Made by a program: the position numbers and the translations under genes
Part shown: piece by piece, positions 16,722 through 24,621 of the stretch
Position numbering within the stretch: the first letter of the stretch is position 1
Layout: the number at the start of each line of letters is the position of its first letter
Origin: Clostridiales bacterium
GTDB lineage: Bacteria > Bacillota > Clostridia > Oscillospirales > Acutalibacteraceae
DNA: 55,977 nt
Assembly (NCBI GenBank): GCA_024684435.1
Contig: JAIKWV010000029.1
Span: 1 to 55,977 of the forward strand
Direction: 5' to 3'
The notes under the pieces: model-generated
The model's database searches: none
What the model saw: only the letters and a program-made list of their open reading frames with translations
Told to the model about the DNA's origin: nothing

Positions 16722-19160
16722 TTACGCTTCGGTAACGATAAATTTTTCCTCATCTAGAGAACAGATATACTTTTTGCCTGCCTGTATCTTGCCTTCAAGC
16801 ATCTCCTCCGCTATCATGTCCTCTATTTGTGACTGTATGGCTCTTCTCAGAGGACGTGCGCCGTATACCGGATCGAAGCCCGCGTCGGCTATTTTCGCTA
16901 TAGCTTCCTCGGTGAAGCTCATATCTATCTCCATGGTGTTCAGGCGGTCTTTAAGTGACTCCAGCATCCTGCCGGCGATCTCCCTTATATCGTCCTTAGT
17001 GAGCTGATGGAAAACGATGATATCGTCCACCCTGTTCAGGAATTCCGGACGGAAGGCTCTCTTGAGCTCGCCCATGACCGCTTCCTGTATCTTCTCGTGG
17101 CTCATCACGCCGTCCTTGTTCTCATCGGAGAATCCCACGCTGCCGCTCTGCTTTGTGATAAGGCTCGCGCCAATATTGGAGGTCATGATGATTATGCAGT
17201 TCTTGCAGTCAACCTTTCTGCCCTGAGCGTCCGTGATGATGCCGTCGTCAAGTATTTGCAGAAGTATATTGAACACATCGGGATGAGCCTTTTCTATCTC
17301 ATCGAAAAGCAGTACGGAATAGGGTCTGCGCCTTATCTTTTCCGTAAGCTGACCGCCCTCGTCATATCCCACATATCCGGGAGGCGAACCAACCAGACGG
17401 GACACGGTGTGCTTTTCCATATACTCGGACATATCCAGACGTATCATTGCGTTTTCGTCGCCGAACAGGGACTCCGCAAGGGTCTTGCACAGCTCTGTCT
17501 TGCCCACGCCCGTGGGGCCAAGGAAGATGAACGAACCTATGGGGCGCTTATGATCCTTCAGGCCTACTCTGCCCCTGCGGATGGCCTTTGCCACCGCTCT
17601 GACAGCCTCGTCCTGACCCACTATCCTCTTGTGGAGCTCGTTTTCCATGTTGATGAGCCTTTCGCTCTCCTCCTGGGTGAGCTGTTCTGTGGGTATGCCC
17701 GTCCATGAGGAAACGATGTGGGCTATCTCCTCGGGAGTTACCTCCTCGTTGTTTCTTCTGCTTTCGTTCTTCCAGTTGTTGCGAAGCTCCTCAAGCTTTG
17801 CCGTGAGCTGCTGCTCCTCGTCACGAAGCTTTGTGGCGCGCTCGTAGTCCTCCGCGTTTACGGCCTCCGCCTTTTCGTCCTTAACGGAACGGATCTTATC
17901 CTCCATCTCCTTAAGGTTGTCGGGAGCGGTGAACGCCCTGAGTCTGACCCTTGAAGCCGCCTCATCCACAAGGTCTATCGCCTTGTCGGGCAGGAACCTG
18001 TCGCCGATATATCTGGCGGACATTTTTACCGCGGCGATTATGGCGTCGTCGGTGATCTTCACCTTGTGATGGGCTTCGTATTTATCTCTGATACCCTTGA
18101 GTATCTCAATGGCCTCGTCCTCGCTGGGCTCGCCCACCGTAACGGGCTGGAAACGTCTCTCAAGAGCCGCGTCCTTCTCGATATGTTTGCGGTACTCGTC
18201 CAGTGTGGTGGCGCCGATGACCTGCATCTCGCCCCTTGCAAGCGAAGGCTTGAGGATGTTTGCGGCGTCGGTGGCGCCCTCCGCTGAGCCCGCACCTATG
18301 ATGGTGTGGATCTCATCAATGAACAGCACGATATTGCCCGCCTTTATTACCTCGTCTATGGCGGATTTTATGCGCTCCTCAAAGTCTCCTCTGTATTTTG
18401 TACCCGCGACCATACCTGTAAGGTCAAGGGAAACTATCCTCTTGTCCCTGAGAAGCTCCGGCACCTCGCCTGAGGCGATCTTAAGGGCAAGTCCCTCCGC
18501 TATGGCGGTTTTGCCAACGCCGGGTTCGCCTATGAGACAGGGGTTGTTCTTGGTGCGTCTGCTGAGGATCTGAATTACCCTTTCGATCTCCTTCTGTCTG
18601 CCAACCACCGGATCGATCTCGTTGTTCTTTGCCATCTCGGTAAGGTCTCTGCCGAACTGGTCAAGGGTGGGCGTGTTGGAATTGCTCTTTTTCGCAGTGC
18701 CGGCGCTCTTGCCCGTGCCTTGTGAATTGAGGGTCTTGGTAAGCTCGGAGAGCAGGTCGGACACCGACACGTTGAGCTGCGCCATCATGCGTACCGCGGC
18801 GCAGTCGCTCTCTCTGATAAGAGCGATAAGTATATGCTCCGTGCCGTAGTAAGTGTAACCCATCGCTCTCGCCTGCTGCATGGCTGTACCGATTATGTGT
18901 TTGCATCTGGGCGTAAAATCGTTGGGGGTCAGAACCGTGGGCATACCTATGCCCACGGTTGTTTTAAGCATATCTTCGATCTTTTCCGCGGACAGTCCCT
19001 TTGCCGTCAGCGCAGTGTAGGCTATTCCCCCCTCTTCTTTGAGCAGTCCTATAAGGAAATGCTCGCTGCCTACATAGCCGTGCCCTAAGTTTTCCGCGCT
19101 TTCAATTGCGTAATTCAGGGCGGCGTTGGCCTTCTCCGTAAAACCTGTAAACTCATACAT
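16722..19160 (-). CDS. clpC: ATP-dependent Clp protease ATP-binding subunit ClpC
   Basis: An 812-residue AAA+ unfoldase of the Hsp100 class that delivers proteins to ClpP. It has a double Clp-N domain (residues 1-145), a first ATPase module with Walker A GEPGVGKTA at 211-219, a UVR-containing middle region (EDYERATKLRDEEQQL) that interacts with adaptors such as McsA, a second module with Walker A GPTGVGKTE, and a D2-small domain ending VTEA. Length and order match ClpC. It is the last gene of the ctsR operon, 101 bases after mcsB, and is followed by the hairpin at 16671-16702. In Firmicutes it works with McsB-labelled (arginine-phosphorylated) substrates. Confidence 0.97.
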   Translation of the reverse strand: MYEFTGFTEKANAALNYAIESAENLGHGYVGSEHFLIGLLKEEGGIAYTALTAKGLSAEKIEDMLKTTVGIGMPTVLTPNDFTPRCKHIIGTAMQQARAMGYTYYGTEHILIALIRESDCAAVRMMAQLNVSVSDLLSELTKTLNSQGTGKSAGTAKKSNSNTPTLDQFGRDLTEMAKNNEIDPVVGRQKEIERVIQILSRRTKNNPCLIGEPGVGKTAIAEGLALKIASGEVPELLRDKRIVSLDLTGMVAGTKYRGDFEERIKSAIDEVIKAGNIVLFIDEIHTIIGAGSAEGATDAANILKPSLARGEMQVIGATTLDEYRKHIEKDAALERRFQPVTVGEPSEDEAIEILKGIRDKYEAHHKVKITDDAIIAAVKMSARYIGDRFLPDKAIDLVDEAASRVRLRAFTAPDNLKEMEDKIRSVKDEKAEAVNAEDYERATKLRDEEQQLTAKLEELRNNWKNESRRNNEEVTPEEIAHIVSSWTGIPTEQLTQEESERLINMENELHKRIVGQDEAVRAVAKAIRRGRVGLKDHKRPIGSFIFLGPTGVGKTELCKTLAESLFGDENAMIRLDMSEYMEKHTVSRLVGSPPGYVGYDEGGQLTEKIRRRPYSVLLFDEIEKAHPDVFNILLQILDDGIITDAQGRKVDCKNCIIIMTSNIGASLITKQSGSVGFSDENKDGVMSHEKIQEAVMGELKRAFRPEFLNRVDDIIVFHQLTKDDIREIAGRMLESLKDRLNTMEIDMSFTEEAIAKIADAGFDPVYGARPLRRAIQSQIEDMIAEEMLEGKIQAGKKYICSLDEEKFIVTEA

Positions 19161-19261
19161 AACTATCTCTCCCTTCTTTTATGCGACCGCAGATCAAATC
19201 AATTTTCATATTCTGATCTTATCAGCGGTTACCTGAATTTACCTTTACTAAATTTACAAAT

Positions 19262-20278
19262 TTACTGCGGTCTTATTGCTTCTCTTACAAGCTCCGCTCT
19301 CAGCACGTCTCTCTGTCTCGCGTCAAGGGTCTCGCCCCTGTTGGCGTTGATGGTAGCGGGCTGCATATTGACAATAAGTTCGTTTATTTTTTCGATATCT
19401 ATCGGGATGAGCTCATTCGCAGCTCCCATTCTTATCAGGGAAATAAGCTCAAAGAATTCGTCGCTGCTCAGAAGTCTCGCGCTACTCAGCACGCCGTAAG
19501 CCCTGTATATCTTATCCGCAAATTCCGGATTTTTAACAAGCTCTGCGGCAAGCTGACGCTCCTGAGAAACTATCTGAAGGGTTATGGCTCTGAGGTTATC
19601 TATAGCCGCCTTTTCGGTTATGCCCAGGGTTATCTGATTGCTCAGCTGATATATGTCGCCCCTGGGGCCTGTGCCCTCGCCGTAGGCTCCCCTGATGGTA
19701 AGCCCCAGCTTTGAGACCGTGGCGGACAGCTGTGACAGCTTGCCCGTTCTGGTAAGCGCCGGCAGATGGAGCATGACCGACGCCCTCATGGCCGTACCTA
19801 AATTTGTGGGACACTGGGTAAGATAACCCAACCGCTCGTCAAAGGCATAGTTAAGTCTGCTGTCAAGGAATGTGTCGATCTTATCCGCCAGCTCATACGC
19901 CTCTAAGGGAGCAAGTCCCGGTTTCATGACCTGAAGCCTGATGTGATCCTCCTCGCAGAGCATTATGCTTACCCCTTCATCCTTTGATATGAGAAGCATT
20001 CTGCCCTGGGCAGGGCCTGTGAATTCTGGGCTTATAAGGTGCTTTTCCGCCAGAGAAACGATCTGCACGGAGCTCAGGTCTTCCAGCTTGACCGCCATAA
20101 GGTCAAAGGGATTTTCCTTGCCTATGAGCACATTTTTCACAAGCTCGCTGACCTTCTCCTTTCCCTTTGCATCAAGATGTCCCGGGAAGGGGTATTCGTC
20201 TATGTTTCTCGCTAACCTTATTCTGGTGCTCAATACAACGTCGCCAAGGTCGCCTTTATCAATATACCATTTACTCAT
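19262..20278 (-). CDS. mcsB: Protein arginine kinase McsB
   Basis: A 338-residue member of the ATP:guanido phosphotransferase fold. STRIRLARNIDEYPF near residue 18 is the nucleotide-binding arginine motif; YLTQCPTNLGTAMRASVMLHLP carries the active-site Cys region, and RGAYGEGTGPRGDIYQLSNQ the second ATP loop. McsB phosphorylates arginines on misfolded proteins and on CtsR, marking them for ClpCP. The start overlaps mcsA by eight bases, so the two are translationally coupled; GAGGTGAAGGG lies just upstream of the ATG. Confidence 0.96.
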   Translation of the reverse strand: MSKWYIDKGDLGDVVLSTRIRLARNIDEYPFPGHLDAKGKEKVSELVKNVLIGKENPFDLMAVKLEDLSSVQIVSLAEKHLISPEFTGPAQGRMLLISKDEGVSIMLCEEDHIRLQVMKPGLAPLEAYELADKIDTFLDSRLNYAFDERLGYLTQCPTNLGTAMRASVMLHLPALTRTGKLSQLSATVSKLGLTIRGAYGEGTGPRGDIYQLSNQITLGITEKAAIDNLRAITLQIVSQERQLAAELVKNPEFADKIYRAYGVLSSARLLSSDEFFELISLIRMGAANELIPIDIEKINELIVNMQPATINANRGETLDARQRDVLRAELVREAIRPQ

Positions 20279-20804
20279 TGCCCTTCACCTCGCTTTCCAA
20301 TGCCTTTATTTCGTCACGAAGCTTTGCCGCCTGTTCGTAATCTTCCTTTTTGACCGCCTCCGCGATCAGGGATCTCAGCGCGGCTATTTTCGCCTTCTTC
20401 TCCGACTGCTCATCCTTGGGCTTTATTTTGTCCTTCGGGGGTGTCGCCGATTTGCCGCTGTACTGTACCTTGCCGTGGATCCTTTGAAGTATGGGTTGAA
20501 GCTTGTCAAAGAAAGTCCTGTAGCAATCAGCACAGCCCAGCTTGCCCTCTTTTACGATATCGTTGAATGAGCTGCCGCATTTCCCGCATCTTTTTACCGC
20601 GGTCAATGCTCCGCTGCCGCCGAAACCGTCTCCGAGGAATCCGCCGAAGAAGTCTCCCAGATTGAAATTAAAGCCGGAGAACATATCGTTATAGCCCAGC
20701 TGATTTGCACACTCCGAGCAAAGATGGCTCTCCGTAGTCTCTCCGTTTACAATACGCTTGATGTGAGTTGTCGCATCTCTTTTTCCGCAATTCTGACATA
20801 ACAT
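20271..20804 (-). CDS. mcsA: McsB activator McsA (zinc-finger, UVR domain)
   Basis: A 177-residue protein with two paired CxxC zinc sites (CQNC/CSEC in the first 35 residues; CGKC/CADC near 85-105) and a C-terminal UvrB/C-type motif (EDYEQAAKLRDEIKALE) that contacts ClpC or McsB. It activates the arginine kinase McsB. I place the start at the ATG reading MLCQNCGKRD, which has AGGTGA five bases upstream; an ATG 13 codons earlier has none. It is second in the operon and overlaps mcsB by eight bases. Confidence 0.94.
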   Translation of the reverse strand: MLCQNCGKRDATTHIKRIVNGETTESHLCSECANQLGYNDMFSGFNFNLGDFFGGFLGDGFGGSGALTAVKRCGKCGSSFNDIVKEGKLGCADCYRTFFDKLQPILQRIHGKVQYSGKSATPPKDKIKPKDEQSEKKAKIAALRSLIAEAVKKEDYEQAAKLRDEIKALESEVKGNE

Positions 20805-20826
20805 AAATATCACCTGTCCTTCTTTA

Positions 20827-21276
20827 TTATCTTGTGGATGCAATTAACATTTTTTTAAAGAGTACCGCCCTCATGGCGTCCCGCTGATTCGGGGGAAGCA
20901 CCTTGAGGCAGCTGTCGGTGAGTACCGCCAGCATGAGCTTTGCCGTGACCTCGTCGATGAGCTTCTGATACGCCAGGTTCAGTATGTGCGCCCGGCAGGT
21001 GCGCTCGTCTATGCTGTCGCCGATGGTGTTGACCACGTGCATCAGCATGGCGCCCTTGTCCATATTCACTCGGCTGATACGTATGTATCCGCCGCCGCCC
21101 CTTCTGCTTTCGACTATATATCCCTGCTCCGGGGTAAATCTGGAGGATATAACGTAATTTATCTGGCTGGGCACACAGCCAAGGCTCTGCGCCAGCTCGT
21201 TGCGCTGGATCTCCGTGCAGCCGTCACGGTCAAGCATCTCCAATATTATTTTCGCTATATCGTTACTTAAGTTCAT
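20827..21276 (-). CDS. ctsR: Heat-shock repressor CtsR
   Basis: A winged helix-turn-helix repressor of about 149 residues. RNELAQSLGCVPSQINYVIS is the recognition helix region and RRGGGGYIRI the glycine-rich wing that senses heat. The C-terminal half is the dimer and McsB contact domain. CtsR binds heptad direct repeats (GGTCAAAnAnAGTCAAA), and such a box lies just downstream of the operon's own -10 (21348-21364), so autoregulation is clear. I prefer the ATG at 21276 (MNLSND), because the family starts there and AAGGGA lies 11 bases upstream; a start 12 codons earlier at 21312 is possible. Confidence 0.94.
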   Translation of the reverse strand: MNLSNDIAKIILEMLDRDGCTEIQRNELAQSLGCVPSQINYVISSRFTPEQGYIVESRRGGGGYIRISRVNMDKGAMLMHVVNTIGDSIDERTCRAHILNLAYQKLIDEVTAKLMLAVLTDSCLKVLPPNQRDAMRAVLFKKMLIASTR

Positions 21277-21347
21277 GCTTTTACCATTCCCTTCCGCATA
21301 ACCGCCGTTCATTGTTACCCGATCAGCGATTATCGTTTGTTTTAGAC

Positions 21348-21364
21348 TTTGACTTTCTTTGACC
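21348..21364 (-). promoter_or_regulatory. CtsR operator 1
   Basis: On the minus strand GGTCAAAGAAAGTCAAA matches the CtsR consensus exactly. It covers the predicted transcription start of the ctsR operon. Confidence 0.93.
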
Positions 21365-21375
21365 TTGCGATTACT

Positions 21376-21403
21376 ATTATAGCATTTCTGACTTTTCTGT
21401 CAA
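21376..21403 (-). promoter_or_regulatory. SigA promoter of the ctsR-mcsA-mcsB-clpC operon
   Basis: On the minus strand a perfect -35 TTGACA (21398-21403), 16 bases, and a perfect -10 TATAAT (21376-21381) preceded by TGC as an extended -10. Confidence 0.9.
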
Positions 21404-21404
21404 A

Positions 21405-21421
21405 GGTCAGTAAAGGTCAAA
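21405..21421 (+). promoter_or_regulatory. CtsR operator 2
   Basis: GGTCAGTAAAGGTCAAA is two heptads with a 3-base spacer, one heptad imperfect, abutting the -35. Further single GGTCAAA heptads occur on the minus strand near 21535 and 21563. Confidence 0.7.
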
Positions 21422-21706
21422 TTCTATCGTTTTAGATATTCTACATTAAAATATCCGCCGATATCTCATTTTTTCTGATTTTTTCTTGATTTTTCTCGAT
21501 CATCCTCATTTTTGTCCTTCACATTATTTTTTGACCTTTGCACTCTGTCCCTGTGGGAATTTGACCTTTGTTCATATCTTGAGTCAAAGGGATACAACTC
21601 ACTCGCCAGTTCGATATCGTCCGATTTTCTGTCATACACCGCTGTCGCCTCCCCTCGTCATGAACTTATTTTATGCCTGTTTTTTCCGCGCTATTCAGAA
21701 AACTGT
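21422..21706. other. Upstream region between the ctsR promoter and the cysteine-rich peptide genes
   Basis: This stretch has no supported gene. It contains two isolated CtsR-type heptads (TTTGACC near 21535 and 21563 on the plus strand) spaced about 28 bases apart, and an AGTCAAAGG near 21583. An open frame across it has no ribosome binding site. Confidence 0.5.
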
Positions 21707-21734
21707 AACCCGCGGGGGAAAATCTCATATTATG
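21707..21734 (+). promoter_or_regulatory. Candidate SigK-type promoter
   Basis: AAC (21707-21709), 16 bases, then CATATTATG (21726-21734) resembles the mother-cell SigK pattern (AC, about 16 bases, CATAnnnTA; the last base differs). No SigA match lies nearby. The start would fall about 25 bases before the first cysteine-rich peptide. Confidence 0.45.
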
Positions 21735-21763
21735 TGAATGTAAGTACGAAAGGAGGTTATACC

Positions 21764-21877
21764 ATGTGCGGATGCAACAATAATTTCATTATAATTCTCT
21801 TACTCTTACTCTGCTGCGGCGACAGCCTTTGCGGTCGCGGCAATGATTGCGGCTGCGGATGCGGCTGCAACGGCTGA
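21764..21877 (+). CDS. Small cysteine-rich hydrophobic-core peptide 1
   Basis: A 37-residue peptide with a perfect AAGGAGG seven bases before the ATG. It reads MCGCNNNF, then a hydrophobic run IIILLLLL, then a Cys/Gly tail (CGCGCGCNG). Nine cysteines make up about a quarter of the chain. I recall short clostridial proteins annotated as 'chorion class high-cysteine' of the same layout; their function is unknown. The SigK-like promoter upstream suggests a mother-cell or spore-coat role, but a metal-binding or disulfide-linked membrane peptide is as possible. Its neighbour at 21928 is a paralogue. Confidence 0.8.
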   Translation: MCGCNNNFIIILLLLLCCGDSLCGRGNDCGCGCGCNG

Positions 21878-21927
21878 CGTGAATAATTAAATTTGTTTAT
21901 CAGGTTTCGCCGAAAGGAGGAAATATC

Positions 21928-22029
21928 ATGGATTGCATTTGCAATAACAGCCTGCTTATAATCCTTCTGCTTCTGCTCTCCGGCAATACCAACGGCTGCG
22001 GTTGTACCGGTTGCTGCGGCAGAAGATAA
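21928..22029 (+). CDS. Small cysteine-rich hydrophobic-core peptide 2
   Basis: A 33-residue paralogue of the preceding peptide with the same plan: MDCICNNS, hydrophobic LLIILLLLL, then CGCTGCCGRR. AAAGGAGG lies eight bases before the ATG. The gap to the first peptide gene is 50 bases and a terminator follows at 22090-22116, so the two form one short operon. Conservation of the plan with little identical sequence, plus two strong ribosome binding sites, argues that these are real genes. Confidence 0.8.
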   Translation: MDCICNNSLLIILLLLLSGNTNGCGCTGCCGRR

Positions 22030-22089
22030 GCTCCGACAAACGGCTGCGGTTGTTGATCGGATATTTCATTAATAGAAAAGATCATAAAA

Positions 22090-22120
22090 GAGCCGCGGGG
22101 ATCTGTCCCGCGGCTCAAAT
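22090..22120 (+). terminator. Terminator of the cysteine-rich peptide operon
   Basis: A perfect 10-bp stem, GAGCCGCGGG (22090-22099) with CCCGCGGCTC (22107-22116). The following T run is weak (AAATTCTG). Confidence 0.7.
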
Positions 22121-22232
22121 TCTGCGTCAAAAATCATAGATATAGAAAATTTTTCATATTTAAGTGGTAATATCGATCAATATATGGTATACTATGAAAA
22201 TGTGAAGTTATTTTTTATGGAGTGGTGTTTAA

Positions 22233-23003
22233 TTGAATATCTCAATAAACAACATCAATATCAACTATCGCTCCGAGGGAGCGGGAGACACGGTGGTGCT
22301 GCTTCACGGCTGGGGCTCGAATATAAAGCTGTTTGACGGCATATTCGACCTCATGTCCGGCAAGTACAATGTGGTCGCCCTCGATATGCCCGGCTTCGGT
22401 CTCAGCGAAGAGCCGAAGGAACCATGGGGCGTGGACGAGTACGTTGACTTCGTTATTGAATTTCTCAAGGCGCTCGGTATAAAAAAGGCTTCATTTCTGG
22501 GTCACTCCTTCGGCGGCAGAGTCATCATAAAACTTGTGAACAGAACAGACCTGCCCTTTGAGATCGACAAGCTGGTGCTGGTGGACAGCGCCGGGGTCAA
22601 GCCGAAAAAGAGCTTTAAGCAAAAGGTAAAGCTCCGCATCTACAAAATGTCAAAGGGCGTGCTGAATTTTGCGCCGGTCAAGAAGCTTTTCCCCGACGCT
22701 CTTGAAAATCTCCGAAGGAAGAACGGTTCCGCCGACTACAACAGCGCCTCCCCTCTCATGCGGCAATGCCTTGTAAAGGTGGTCAATGAGGATCTGACCC
22801 ATCTTATGCCCTCCATAAAACAGCCCGTTCTGCTGATCTGGGGCAGCAACGATACCGCCACTCCCCTGTCGGACGCACAGCTCATGGAAAAGCTTATGCC
22901 GGAGGCGGGTCTCGCGGTGATCGAAGGAGTGGGACACTACTCATTCATCGAAAATCAAATCGTTTTCAACAACATTATGAAATCATATTTCAAGATTGAT
23001 TAA
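22233..23003 (+). CDS. Alpha/beta hydrolase, cytoplasmic
   Basis: A 256-residue hydrolase without a signal peptide. LLHGWGSN supplies the oxyanion loop, FLGHSFGGRV the nucleophile Ser92, LLIWGSNDTATPL the acid Asp and VIEGVGHYSF the catalytic His, so the triad is complete. The start is TTG with GGAG ten bases upstream; no ATG fits in frame. Only nine bases separate it from a Mur ligase-like gene and the set ends with ddl, so a role in making, trimming or recycling a cell-wall precursor is a fair guess; esterase, amidase or haloperoxidase-type activity cannot be told apart. Confidence 0.85.
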   Translation: MNISINNININYRSEGAGDTVVLLHGWGSNIKLFDGIFDLMSGKYNVVALDMPGFGLSEEPKEPWGVDEYVDFVIEFLKALGIKKASFLGHSFGGRVIIKLVNRTDLPFEIDKLVLVDSAGVKPKKSFKQKVKLRIYKMSKGVLNFAPVKKLFPDALENLRRKNGSADYNSASPLMRQCLVKVVNEDLTHLMPSIKQPVLLIWGSNDTATPLSDAQLMEKLMPEAGLAVIEGVGHYSFIENQIVFNNIMKSYFKID

Positions 23004-23012
23004 GGAGATCTT

Positions 23013-24587
23013 ATGGACATAATCTCAACTGTTGTACTGCTGTGCGGGTCGATAATAAGCACCTGCTTTATCACCCTCAGCTTTATGCACATGTTCCAGC
23101 TTAATTCCTACAAGCCCAAGGTACAGCTTGCCTGGTGCCGTAAAAACTCCCGCAGGTTCGCGCCGTTTATTATTGACGCCGCTGCCTGCGCCGCGGCAAT
23201 TCTGATAAACAGCAACACGGGTATATTTATCCTTGCCGGGGCTTTTATTCTCACAGGTCTGTTTTTCCTGCCAAACAAGAAAGCCAAAAAGCCCCTGGTC
23301 ATTACCGCCCGCGTAAAGAGGATGCTGGTCTCGGCGTGTCTTCTGTACGCCGTTGTTTCTGTTATCGCGCTGCTTTTCCTGCTTAAAGAAGGAACGCTTG
23401 TCAACGTGCGGATCCTGACAATTATATATTTCATCCTGCACATCATTTCACCCTTCGGCGTGCTTATCGCCAACTTTGTAAACAAGCCCATTGAAAAAGC
23501 CATAAACCAACACTATATAAATGACGCCAAGCGCATACTTGCCCAGTGTGACCGGCTGACGGTCATCGGCGTCACCGGCAGTTACGGCAAAACAAGCGTA
23601 AAATTTTATCTCAATACCCTGCTTAGGGCTAAGTACAACGTCCTTGTGACGCCGGAAAGTTACAACACTCCCATGGGCGTTGTTAAAACCGTCAGAGGCT
23701 CCTTAAAGTCCACCCACGACATATTCGTCTGTGAAATGGGCGCGAAAAATGTAGGCGACATAAAGGAGCTGTGCGACATCGTCCACCCTGTCCACGGCGT
23801 GATCACCTCGGTGGGACCTCAGCATCTTGAAAGCTTCCGTACCTTGGACAACGTTATAAAGACAAAATTCGAGCTTGCGGACAGTCTGCCCGGGGAGGGT
23901 ATGCTGTTCCTCAACGGCGACGATGAAAACATAAAAACTCAGCTTGACCGCCGGGCAAACGTGACCTACGGATTGGGAGAAAATAACGACTATTCCGCGT
24001 TTGACCTGTCAGTCAGCGAAAAGGGCACGTCCTTCTCTGTCAAAGCCCCCGACGGCGAAACGGAGACCTTCACCACAAAACTCATCGGCAGACACAATGT
24101 AATAAATATACTGGGCGCCATAGCTGTTTCCAACAAAATGGGGATAAGTCTCCACGACCTTAAGCCCCAGGTGCGCAAACTTGAAAACGTGCCCCACAGG
24201 CTTCAGCTCATAGACCGTGGGGAAACGCTGATAATAGACGACGCCTACAATTCAAATCCCAACGGAAGCCGGGTCGCTCTGGAGACCCTTGCCCTGTTCA
24301 ACGGCAAAAAGATACTTGTCACCCCAGGCATGATAGAACTGGGTGACAAGGAGGACGAGTATAACAGAGAATTCGGCAGAAACGCCTCGGCGGTCTGCGA
24401 CTACGTTGTGCTTGTGGGAGAAAAACAGACAAAGAGCATACATGCCGGTCTCAAGGACAGGGATTATCCCGACGACAAGATATACGTCGCCCGGGATCTG
24501 AACGACGCCCTTGCGAAGGTCCGCGCCCTGCAATATGAGGAAAAGAAGATAATATTGCTGGAAAACGACCTGCCCGACAATTATTGA
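23013..24587 (+). CDS. Membrane-anchored Mur ligase family protein (MurF-like)
   Basis: A 524-residue protein with an unusual build. The first 160 residues hold about four hydrophobic segments (about 1-25, 50-85, 103-123, 132-155), and the rest is a Mur ligase: P-loop GVTGSYGKTS at 186-195, NTPMGVV, EMGAKNVGDIKEL, HNVINILGA and the C-terminal domain (DDAYNSNPNGSR; TPGMIELGD). The catalytic part most resembles MurF, which adds D-Ala-D-Ala to UDP-MurNAc-tripeptide, and ddl follows 34 bases later. Normal MurF is soluble and has a different N-terminal domain for the UDP end of the substrate, so this form may ligate at the membrane or act on another acceptor. Confidence 0.85.
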   Translation: MDIISTVVLLCGSIISTCFITLSFMHMFQLNSYKPKVQLAWCRKNSRRFAPFIIDAAACAAAILINSNTGIFILAGAFILTGLFFLPNKKAKKPLVITARVKRMLVSACLLYAVVSVIALLFLLKEGTLVNVRILTIIYFILHIISPFGVLIANFVNKPIEKAINQHYINDAKRILAQCDRLTVIGVTGSYGKTSVKFYLNTLLRAKYNVLVTPESYNTPMGVVKTVRGSLKSTHDIFVCEMGAKNVGDIKELCDIVHPVHGVITSVGPQHLESFRTLDNVIKTKFELADSLPGEGMLFLNGDDENIKTQLDRRANVTYGLGENNDYSAFDLSVSEKGTSFSVKAPDGETETFTTKLIGRHNVINILGAIAVSNKMGISLHDLKPQVRKLENVPHRLQLIDRGETLIIDDAYNSNPNGSRVALETLALFNGKKILVTPGMIELGDKEDEYNREFGRNASAVCDYVVLVGEKQTKSIHAGLKDRDYPDDKIYVARDLNDALAKVRALQYEEKKIILLENDLPDNY

Positions 24588-24621
24588 TTTATAAAGTATC
24601 AGGAAACGGAGAGGATTCACA

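Noticed and set aside
21486-21737. Plus-strand open frame of 83 codons before the cysteine-rich peptides
   Set aside because: No ribosome binding site, no recognisable protein, and it covers the CtsR heptads and the SigK-like promoter.
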